This document shows positions 6,344 through 11,154 of a DNA stretch of 11,154 nt, piece by piece. The stretch covers positions 1-11,154 of the forward strand of contig JAJOKI010000117.1 in assembly GCA_021129915.1 (NCBI GenBank), read 5' to 3'. Under the pieces are notes generated by a model, which searched no databases, was not told where the DNA came from, and was given only the letters and a program-made list of their open reading frames with translations. Position numbers and translations under genes: made by a program. Within the stretch, counting starts at the first letter, position 1, and each line of letters starts with the position of its first letter. The DNA is from Methanocellales archaeon (GTDB lineage Archaea; Halobacteriota; UBA148; JAJOKI01).

Positions 6344-7017
6344 TTATCGCTTCAGGACACGCAGTCCGCCCCTCCCTCCGACATGAACTTCATCTACATT
6401 TGTGAAAATGCCGTGCTCGAGAATACCTGGAATGGATGAAAGCTCTTCGCCCAATTTTTGAGGGTCCAATATCTCTCCAAAATCTGCATCGATTATGAAA
6501 TTGCCATTATCGGTAATTATCGGCCCATCTTTTTTCTGCGCCAACCGCAAGCGGGGAGTTCCATCCAATTTTGCCACTTGGAACTCTACTAATTTTCGTG
6601 CGTATGGCATCACTTCCAGCGGAACGGGACAATTCAATATGTCCACGATTTTTCCCTCGTCGACCGCTATCACAAATCTTGTTGCAGAATATGCCACGAT
6701 TTTTTCGCGTGTATGTGCAGCGCCTCTGCCCTTAACCAAATTCAACTTTGGGTCGACCTGATCTGCCCCATCTATCGCGATATCAAGTGATGGGTGCGCC
6801 CATAAAGAGGTGAGCGGAATTCCTGCCCGTATCGCCAGCATTTCGGTTTGATAGGATGTAGGAACTGCAACGATGTTCAAGCCACCATGGACCAATTCAC
6901 CCAATCGTTGAATCACATGGGCAACAGTCGAACCGGTACCCAGCCCTATTGCCATGCCATCTTTAACCAGTTCCGCCGCGGATTTTCCTGCTATTTTTTT
7001 CCGTCATCCACTTTCAT
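6344..7017 (-). CDS. rpiA: Ribose-5-phosphate isomerase A, with a frameshift near the N-terminus
   Basis: RpiA interconverts ribulose 5-phosphate and ribose 5-phosphate. From ATG 6955 a 203-residue frame holds the catalytic core: GLGTGST phosphate loop, AIDGADQVDP, the archaeal-style KGRGAAHTREKIVA with the catalytic Lys/Glu region, and TDNGNFIIDADFG. But the family's N-terminal helix is missing from it. It is found in another frame upstream: ATG 7017 opens MKVDDGKK and stops at TAG 6993-6991. With one more A in the A7 run (6994-7000), the reading becomes MKVDDGKKIAGKSAAELVKDG joined to the core, a normal 224-residue enzyme. There is no ATG, GTG or TTG between the upstream in-frame stop and codon 6955. 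So this is a sequencing error, a young null allele, or frameshifting on the A tract. It is convergent with the 5913 regulator. Confidence 0.9.
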
Positions 7018-7102
7018 AATAACTAAATTATCCCAATCGATGAAAAAACTTGCCATGACAAAAGATTTTAATGGTGCGGTAGAAAGTGTTGTGGAGGTAA
7101 TC

Positions 7103-7588
7103 ATGACCAAAGTACTCGTGACATATTATTCGAAGACCGGAAACACTGAAAAACTCGCAATAGCAGTGTCGGAGGGTGTTAAGGATGCTGGCGGAATAGT
7201 AGCGCTGAAGAGTGTGAACGAAGTCGATGTCGCAGAATTGCCAATATATGACGGGATCGTCATCGGCTCCCCTGTCTATTTTGGCACCATGGCGGCAGAG
7301 GTAAAGAAATTGATAGACGAATCTATCAGCGTCCGCAGGAAACTCGAGGGCAAAGTCGGGGCAGCGTTCGTCACATCCAGGCACCGAACAGGGGGCAAGG
7401 AGACGGCGTTATTGTCCATCCTGGAGGCAATGCTGGTGCACGGAATGGTCATCATCGGCGACCCCATAGAAACTGGAGGGCATTACGGTGCAGCCGGAGA
7501 TGGCATAGATGTGGATGAACAGGCACAAAAAGAGGCGCGCGGCCTCGGAAGGCGAGTTGTAGAGGTCGCAGAGAAGCTATCGAAATGA
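7103..7588 (+). CDS. Flavodoxin-like FMN protein (WrbA/NAD(P)H:quinone oxidoreductase type)
   Basis: 161 residues from ATG 7103, preceded by GGAGGT at 7093-7098. A frame open further upstream runs antisense to rpiA and is not coding. The FMN phosphate loop is TYYSKTGNTEKLA at 7-19. GSPVYFGTMAAEVKKLID at 55-72 is the second FMN-contacting loop, and FVTSRHRTGGKETALLSI followed by GDPIETGGHYGAAG at 119-132 is the WrbA-like third region. Such proteins carry FMN and reduce quinones or pass electrons. The stop codon overlaps the mfnD start (ATGA at 7585-7588), so it is translationally coupled to two methanofuran genes. No methanofuran step is known to need such a protein; a role in that pathway is inference from gene order alone. 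Confidence 0.85.
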   Translation: MTKVLVTYYSKTGNTEKLAIAVSEGVKDAGGIVALKSVNEVDVAELPIYDGIVIGSPVYFGTMAAEVKKLIDESISVRRKLEGKVGAAFVTSRHRTGGKETALLSILEAMLVHGMVIIGDPIETGGHYGAAGDGIDVDEQAQKEARGLGRRVVEVAEKLSK

Positions 7589-8439
7589 GAATATTAGTCG
7601 CAGAGTTTGCAGTGGGCACCGGGCTGACGGGGCCCATCTTCTTTGAGGGGCGTGCCATGTTGAATACTCTGGTGAGGAGTTTCAGGCGCATTGGCCACAC
7701 GGTCGTAACGCCCACGGGCGACTTCGAACGTGGCATTGAGGGCGCTTCAAAGGATTGCGATGCAGGGCTCATCATCGCGCCAGATGACGTCCTCCCTGAA
7801 TTTACCCGCATCATCGAAGACAACACGGTTAACCTCGGATGTTCGTCCAGCGTGGTGAGATTGTGCGCCGATAAGCTGAGGACGTCGGAAAGATTATCGC
7901 GCGCCGGTGTTTCAGTTCCCAGAATCGATCCAGATGACTGCCCCGGATACGTTATAAAGCCAAGATACGGCTGCGCATCCGAAGACGTCTTCGTGGTCTC
8001 GGATTTCGTGCAAAAAGAGGGTTGCATTACCACTGAATTTATAGGAGGTGAACATCTGAGCGTCAGTCTCATCATCGGCAGTTCCGCGCTTCCATTGACC
8101 GTTAACAAACAATTGGTCGAAATCGACCATAGAATTCAATACGTGGGGGGAATTGTTCCTCACCGCATCCCCCGATGGAAAGAGGTTATAAATACTGCAG
8201 TAAAAAGCGCCCGGATATTGGGCTGTAAGGGATATATGGGAGTGGACATCGTCCTGGATGACAAACCATATGTCGTAGATGTGAACCCGAGGCCGACCAC
8301 ATCGATCGTCGGCGTGAGCAGAGTCGTCGATCGTGAAATCGCAGACCTGATACTGAGGGCGCGGTTCAGCGAGCTGCCAGATGACGTCCAGATTAACGGC
8401 TCATATTCGTTTACAAAAAGAGAGCTGGAGGCATTATGA
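7585..8439 (+). CDS. mfnD: Tyramine-L-glutamate ligase, ATP-grasp (methanofuran biosynthesis)
   Basis: 284 residues, close to the characterised Methanocaldococcus enzyme. MfnD joins glutamate through its gamma-carboxyl to tyramine using ATP, an early step towards methanofuran, the formyl carrier of methanogenesis and its reversal. The N-terminal domain starts RILVAEFAVGTGLTGPIFFEGRAM, typical for this family. ATP-grasp features follow: DKLRTSERLSRAGVSVP at 96-112, YVIKPRYGCASEDVFV at 122-137, the hinge Glu in TTEFIGGEHLSVS at 149-161, GYMGVDIVLDD around Asp221, and DVNPRPTTSIVG at 232-243. The last metal-binding position is Asp232 where many ATP-grasp enzymes have Glu, a conservative change. 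ATGA overlaps at both ends couple it to the flavoprotein and mfnF. Confidence 0.88.
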   Translation: MRILVAEFAVGTGLTGPIFFEGRAMLNTLVRSFRRIGHTVVTPTGDFERGIEGASKDCDAGLIIAPDDVLPEFTRIIEDNTVNLGCSSSVVRLCADKLRTSERLSRAGVSVPRIDPDDCPGYVIKPRYGCASEDVFVVSDFVQKEGCITTEFIGGEHLSVSLIIGSSALPLTVNKQLVEIDHRIQYVGGIVPHRIPRWKEVINTAVKSARILGCKGYMGVDIVLDDKPYVVDVNPRPTTSIVGVSRVVDREIADLILRARFSELPDDVQINGSYSFTKRELEAL

Positions 8440-9413
8440 TCATAGGCATTGACGTCGGCGGAGCCAACACAAAAATATCCTCGGCAGATGGTTCAATCGC
8501 GGAGTCTTATTACCTGCCCCTCTGGAAAAAGAAGGATATTAAATCCCTGCTTGAAGGCAGGCGATCCAAGTACACCGGTGCAGACGCTGTCGGTGTAGTG
8601 ATGACAGGCGAACTCTCTGATTGCTTTGCGTCCAAGGACCATGGAGTTCGATTTATCGCAGATGCCATTCTCTCCGTGTTCAATGATGTCCATTTTCTCG
8701 ATGCAAACGGCACTTTTGTATCCAGCGTCTCAGAAGCTATAGCAGCGACAAATTGGGTAGCATCCGCCAATTTAATCGGTACCGAGTTCCCCGACGCTTT
8801 ATTTATGGATATAGGAAGCACTACCAGTGATATAATACCAATAGTGGATGGGGTTCCCAGGGCTGCCAGGACCGATTTTGAACGGCTGAAGCGAAATGAG
8901 TTGGTGTATTCCGGCATTCTAAGGACGAATGTCGCCACTATATTGGATCGAGTAATGCTGGATGGACCTAGTGTATGCAGGATATCCTCTGAGCTATTCG
9001 CAATAACTGCAGATGTATATTCGGTTCTTGGCGACATATCAGAAGCTGATTATACCTGTGAGACGCCTGACGGTGCTGGCAGGGACGTCGAATCTGCGAT
9101 GCGCAGACTCGCTAGAGTCGTTTGTTGCGACATGAAGGAAATATGCAATGAAGAACTGGCGCAGATCGCCAAGCAGATAAAAGAGCGTCAGGTTCAGAAT
9201 CTGGTAGATGCCGCTCTCGAAGTATGTGAAAGATTTGACTGCGGAGTCATCATCGCCGGAGGTTTGGGAGAATTTCTCGTAGAGGATGTTGCGCGGCGAC
9301 TGGGCCTGAAACATATCAGCCTATCAAATCGATACGGGAAGGGGATTTCTTCGATTTTTCCAGCGTATGCTGTAGCCAGACTGTTGGAGGCGCCTCGAAG
9401 AGTTGTTCCCTAA
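8436..9413 (+). CDS. mfnF: Methanofuran core synthase MfnF, ASKHA-fold (hydantoinase/oxoprolinase-related)
   Basis: 325 residues. MfnF couples the aminomethylfuran diphosphate unit to gamma-glutamyltyramine, forming the phenoxymethylfuran core (APMF-Glu) of methanofuran with loss of pyrophosphate. The actin-like ATPase-fold signatures are visible: phosphate-1 loop MIIGIDVGGANTK at 1-13, phosphate-2 DIGSTTSDIIPI at 125-136, and the adenosine-type motif IIAGGLGEFL at 272-281. The segment from 137 to 220 (DGVPRAARTDFERL, then GILRTNVATILDRV) matches this archaeal family, often labelled 'hydantoinase/oxoprolinase'. ATG 8436 overlaps the mfnD stop as ATGA. MfnA, B, C and E are not in the window. 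Confidence 0.88.
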   Translation: MIIGIDVGGANTKISSADGSIAESYYLPLWKKKDIKSLLEGRRSKYTGADAVGVVMTGELSDCFASKDHGVRFIADAILSVFNDVHFLDANGTFVSSVSEAIAATNWVASANLIGTEFPDALFMDIGSTTSDIIPIVDGVPRAARTDFERLKRNELVYSGILRTNVATILDRVMLDGPSVCRISSELFAITADVYSVLGDISEADYTCETPDGAGRDVESAMRRLARVVCCDMKEICNEELAQIAKQIKERQVQNLVDAALEVCERFDCGVIIAGGLGEFLVEDVARRLGLKHISLSNRYGKGISSIFPAYAVARLLEAPRRVVP

Positions 9414-9453
9414 TTAGAAATTTTCGATGCCATGATCGCAACATGGGCAAATC

Positions 9454-9463
9454 TTAAATATAT
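9454..9463 (+). promoter_or_regulatory. TATA box in the gap after mfnF
   Basis: TTAAATATAT, flanked by a small CTTAA/TTAAG inverted repeat (9453-9469), is centred about 25 bases before 9484. That is where the hairpin element begins, so it could drive a small RNA. No coding region starts within the next 150 bases. Confidence 0.45.
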
Positions 9464-9478
9464 GTTAAGTAAATTACT

Positions 9479-9536
9479 GATGGGAGTTGAATCTAGGTGT
9501 CCCATCCCCTCAGATATGCCCTAGATTCGCTCCTCA
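9479..9536 (+). ncRNA. Candidate structured RNA with two competing hairpins
   Basis: Hairpin B: GGAG 9483-9486 and GAATCTAGG 9489-9497 pair with CCTAGATTC 9520-9528 and CTCC 9530-9533, giving 13 base pairs with a small TT/G internal loop and a 22-base apical loop. Hairpin A: GATGGGA 9479-9485 pairs perfectly with TCCCATC 9500-9506. The two share bases 9483-9485 and A encloses the left arm of B, so they exclude each other. A TATA box sits at the right distance upstream and a T5 run follows at 9589-9593. It matches no archaeal RNA family I can name. Alternatives are a 3' element of the mfn mRNA or a leader element of the zinc-ribbon gene. Confidence 0.4.
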
Positions 9537-9588
9537 TTCCATTTTGAAATGTGCCCGTTTTAAGAGGAAATAGTTTAAGACGTTCCCC

Positions 9589-9597
9589 TTTTTATAT
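9589..9597 (+). promoter_or_regulatory. T-run / TATA-like element before the zinc-ribbon gene
   Basis: TTTTTATAT after CCCC could end the RNA upstream or be the TATA box of the next gene. As a TATA box it predicts a start near 9617-9620, which leaves the GAGGAGG element at the start of the message. Both uses are possible. Confidence 0.35.
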
Positions 9598-9631
9598 TGT
9601 ATGAACTATAAGCATGAGGAGGAAACAAATA

Positions 9632-9802
9632 ATGATGCCAAAAAAAGCAGAGAATTGTATATCGTGCGCGGTGAAATTAACGGGCACTGGGTTTACTAGA
9701 TTTCCATGTCCAGATTGTGGGGAAGTGATCGGTAGATGTGCAAAGTGTCGAGGGCAGAGCAATCCATACAAATGCCCCAAATGTGGATTCATAGGACCGT
9801 GA
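9632..9802 (+). CDS. Small zinc-ribbon protein with four CxxC motifs
   Basis: 56 residues from ATG 9632. Upstream ATG 9614 is in frame, but it overlaps the strong Shine-Dalgarno GAGGAGG (9616-9622), which serves 9632 with nine bases of spacing, and family members start MPKK or similar. Four CxxC pairs are at C9/C12, C26/C29, C36/C39 and C48/C51, enough for two zinc sites. The family is conserved in Euryarchaeota next to the aEF-1beta gene; the Haloferax relative HVO_2753 is a small zinc-finger protein reported to matter for swarming and biofilm formation. RNA or ribosome association has been proposed for the group but is not shown here. The stop is three bases before the aEF-1beta ATG, so they are one operon. 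Confidence 0.88.
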   Translation: MMPKKAENCISCAVKLTGTGFTRFPCPDCGEVIGRCAKCRGQSNPYKCPKCGFIGP

Positions 9803-9805
9803 AAT

Positions 9806-10072
9806 ATGGGAAAAGTAGCAGCAAAAATCAAAATAATGCCTCAAAGTATAGAAACCGACCTTGAAAGACTTAAGGGAAATATCAAAGCCACCATGCCAGA
9901 CGGTGCAAAGTTGTACGGAATCACAGAGGAGGCGATAGCATTTGGACTCAAGGCGCTAATAGCAACAGTGATCATAGATGATGTAGAAGGCGGAACTGAA
10001 AAGATAGAGGAGATGTTTGCCAAATTAGATGGTGTAAAAAGCATACAGGTCATAGGCCTGGGCCTAATTTGA
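9806..10072 (+). CDS. ef1b: Elongation factor 1-beta (aEF-1B)
   Basis: 88 residues, the standard archaeal size. It is the nucleotide exchange factor that recharges aEF-1A with GTP during translation. The short ferredoxin-like fold is recognisable: MGKVAAKIKIMPQSIETDLE, the KLYGITEEAIAFGLKALIATVIIDD core, and the C-terminal KLDGVKSIQVIGLGLI, close to the family ending. It is tightly linked to the zinc-ribbon gene upstream. A 5-bp hairpin TGCCG/CGGCA (10078-10093) lies between its stop and tRNA-Ala, which begins 40 bases later; I see no clear separate promoter for the tRNA, so read-through is possible. Confidence 0.95.
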   Translation: MGKVAAKIKIMPQSIETDLERLKGNIKATMPDGAKLYGITEEAIAFGLKALIATVIIDDVEGGTEKIEEMFAKLDGVKSIQVIGLGLI

Positions 10073-10111
10073 TATCATGCCGCTGAGACGGCAGTGGCAA
10101 GACAAAACGTG

Positions 10112-10183
10112 GGGCTCGTAGATCAGGGGTAGATCGTTACGTTCGCAACGTAAAGGCCGCGGGTTCGAATCCCGCCGAGTCCA
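10112..10183 (+). tRNA. tRNA-Ala (anticodon CGC)
   Basis: A 72-base cloverleaf. The acceptor GGGCTCG pairs with CGAGTCC plus discriminator A and includes the G3:U70 wobble that marks alanine tRNAs. The D stem is GATC/GATC, the anticodon stem TTACG/CGTAA with loop TTCGCAA (anticodon CGC), the variable loop AGGCC, and the T stem GCGGG/CCCGC with loop TTCGAAT. It reads GCG codons. CCA is not encoded. It is the last intact gene before the debris that precedes tbp. No second copy of its 3' end was found in the window, so there is no att duplication. Confidence 0.95.
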
Positions 10184-10424
10184 TAATATGTTCGCTTTTG
10201 AAAGGAGAGGCATTGATAGCGAATGCATTTAATTATCCATATTCTTAATGCCGGCAATTCTCCTCATATTGCTGGGTATTGAAAATCTTATTAATACTGA
10301 TACCCTCTCGAGGATAATAATTCAAACTCCATACTACGAACGGCATAAAGAGGATAAGGACATCATTATCAACTTGGGTTTTTTCCTGGTATAGTCATCG
10401 GACTAAATCAGGATATTTTATTAG
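10184..10424. other. Spacer between tRNA-Ala and the transporter fragment
   Basis: Apart from the broken frame at 10248-10394 I see no gene, RNA or clear promoter here. AT-rich short runs (ATTTAATTAT, ATAATAATTC) are present without a matching start codon at archaeal spacing. Confidence 0.5.
10248..10394 (+). pseudogene. Remnant of a small membrane protein, frameshifted
   Basis: ATG 10248 opens 48 codons that read as real protein: a hydrophobic start MPAILLILLGIENLI, a charged middle YYERHKEDKDII, and NLGFFLV before TAG 10392-10394. In the +2 frame, directly at the break, GIVIGLNQDILLGG continues the hydrophobic segment that NLGFFL begins. Joining the two would make a second membrane helix, so an indel near the TTTTTTCC run at about 10379-10386 is likely. 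It would have been a protein with two membrane segments and a charged loop. I do not recognise the family and it has no clear promoter. Confidence 0.35.
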
Positions 10425-10670
10425 GTGGCGATTATGGTCCATTTTGGCAGGGTGCTCAACATCCCATATGATGAAATGGTCACCTACACGCTGTTCAGCT
10501 CATATAAGAATCTTGGCCTTACCGCAACAACATCTTTAATCCTATTCGGTACCAAGGCAGCAGTTCCTGCGGCGATTTGCATATTGTTGGAGGTCCTGAT
10601 GTTCATCTATTATTCCGTCTTGATGAGTCCAAGTGAAGACGAAACCAGAAGGATTGAGTTAAATTCGTAA
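10425..10670 (+). pseudogene. C-terminal fragment of a bile acid:sodium symporter-like transporter
   Basis: 81 codons from GTG 10425. The stretch FGRVLNIPYDEMVTYTLFSSYKNLG followed by LTATTSLILFGTKAAVP and ILLEVLMFIYYSVL resembles the last two membrane segments of BASS-family transporters, including the conserved pattern 'xxxKNxGLxxxxxLxLFGxxAAxPA'. A full member has about ten segments and 300 residues. Only about 240 bases separate this fragment from the tRNA, and they do not encode the rest in any frame, so most of the gene is gone by deletion. No TATA box or ribosome site points to expression as a small protein. The family call rests on motif memory. Confidence 0.5.
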
Positions 10671-10707
10671 GTTTTATGGTTACAACCGCTATTCATTTCT
10701 AAATATC

Positions 10708-10729
10708 ATATATATATATAACTATATAA
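10708..10729 (+). promoter_or_regulatory. Tandem TATA elements of the tbp promoter
   Basis: A perfect 13-base AT alternation (10708-10720) is followed by TATATAA at 10723-10729, about one helix turn apart centre to centre. Start sites would be expected near 10741 and 10752. The first gives a leader of about 14 bases containing TGGAG; the second gives a nearly leaderless message. Confidence 0.55.
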
Positions 10730-10754
10730 CAAAAACAAAAATGGAATGGAGCAT

Positions 10755-11154
10755 ATGTCAATATTAGAATCATCAGTCAAGATTGAAAATGTAGTAGCAT
10801 CTATGCAGCTCGCTGACGAGTTTGGTTTGGAGCGGATCAGTACAAAACTGGATAATGCCGAATATGACAGGAAAAAATTCCCAGGACTCGTATATCGAGT
10901 TGAAAACCCCAAAGCAGCCTTTTTGATATTCAAGTCAGGGAAGGTAAATTGTACTGGCGCACGAAGGGTAGAGGATGTGAAAAAAGCGGCCGAGGGGCTT
11001 ACTGCAGAGTTGCGCAAGATAGGGCTTACTATCAGAGATAACCCAAAAATTGTGGTTCAAAATATCGTCGCATCTGCTGACCTGGGCACGGAACTGAACC
11101 TCAACGCGATCGCCATCGGACTCGGTTTAGAGAATATCGAATATGAACCGGAGG
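10755..11154 (+). CDS. tbp: TATA-box-binding protein, N-terminal part (runs off the window)
   Basis: 133 codons from ATG 10755 to the window end without a stop; archaeal TBPs are about 180-185 residues, so roughly 50 are missing. TBP recognises the TATA box and recruits TFB and RNA polymerase. The first of the two direct repeats is complete: [19 protein letters not shown], the DNA-inserting phenylalanine region [20 protein letters not shown], and [16 protein letters not shown]. The second repeat begins at [23 protein letters not shown] 10741 lies upstream but in another frame; ATG 10755 has TGGAG just before it and gives the typical [14 protein letters not shown] start. It has its own strong promoter. 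Confidence 0.95.
   Translation, partial: MSILESSVKIENVVASMQLADEFGLERISTKLDNAEYDRKKFPGLVYRVENPKAAFLIFKSGKVNCTGARRVEDVKKAAEGLTAELRKIGLTIRDNPKIVVQNIVASADLGTELNLNAIAIGLGLENIEYEPE

Noticed and set aside
6848..7102. Upstream extension of the flavoprotein frame to an 246-residue protein
   Set aside because: The extension is antisense to rpiA and does not look like protein; GGAGGT and the MTKVLVTYYS start fix the gene at 7103.
9479..9536. C/D or H/ACA box guide RNA
   Set aside because: CTGATGGG and ATGAGGA (minus strand) only partly match box C, there are no paired D/D' boxes, and no ACA follows the hairpin at the needed distance.
10049..10072. TAGGCC-TG-GGCCTA palindrome as a terminator of the aEF-1beta gene
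   Set aside because: It lies in the conserved codons for the C-terminal IGLGLI, so the symmetry is explained by the protein sequence, and no T run follows.
10112..10670. Integrated element at tRNA-Ala
   Set aside because: No duplicate of the tRNA 3' end and no integrase; the following sequence is debris of ordinary membrane proteins.

Overview
The window is chromosomal DNA from a euryarchaeon of the methanogen / methane- or alkane-oxidiser type, most likely in or near the Methanomicrobia. It encodes an aIF5B tail, ribosomal protein S6e, elongation factor 1-beta and a TATA-binding protein. It also has the bifunctional Fae-Hps enzyme that feeds the methanopterin/pentose branch, and two methanofuran biosynthesis enzymes (MfnD, MfnF). 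Promoters have archaeal TATA boxes about 25 bp before short or absent leaders, and the tRNA genes do not encode CCA. No mcr or 16S gene is present, so a closer placement cannot be read from this sequence.

Layout. 1-638: 3' end of the aIF5B gene, then S6e. 639-1524: almost 900 AT-rich bases with inverted repeats and a decayed open frame (1142-1402) behind a good promoter. 1525-2478: two small winged-helix-type proteins on opposite strands, whose stop codons share the palindrome CTATAG. 2544-3140: a DUF502 membrane protein. 3143-5019 (minus strand): an fae-hps/tpiA operon. 5133-5741: a class I SAM methyltransferase whose stop codon abuts a convergent elongator-type tRNA-Met (CAU). 5913-6311: another winged-helix regulator with a palindrome over its TATA box. 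6344-7017 (minus): ribose-5-phosphate isomerase, whose N-terminus is out of frame at an A7 tract. 7103-9413: a three-gene operon coupled by ATGA overlaps (flavodoxin-like protein, mfnD, mfnF). 9414-9631: a promoter-like TATA box and a strong RNA hairpin with a competing fold. 9632-10072: a small four-CxxC zinc-ribbon gene and the aEF-1beta gene. 10112-10183: tRNA-Ala (CGC). 10184-10700: debris of two membrane-protein genes. 10755-end: the 5' part of tbp.

How the genes fit together. Three carbohydrate genes lie on the minus strand. Hps interconverts ribulose 5-phosphate plus formaldehyde with hexulose 6-phosphate, Fae condenses formaldehyde with tetrahydromethanopterin, RpiA makes ribose 5-phosphate, and TpiA interconverts triose phosphates. 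This is the usual archaeal way of making pentoses from hexoses without an oxidative pentose phosphate pathway. MfnD and MfnF make the core of methanofuran, the first C1 carrier of the same C1 pathway, and the flavoprotein translated with them has no known place in that pathway. The flanks are translation and transcription housekeeping genes.

The best leads are the A_AAA_AAA_TAG arrangement in rpiA, the flavodoxin-mfnD-mfnF operon, the bistable-looking RNA at 9479-9536, and the gene debris at 1142-1402 and 10248-10670. I see no CRISPR array, complete mobile element or defence system.
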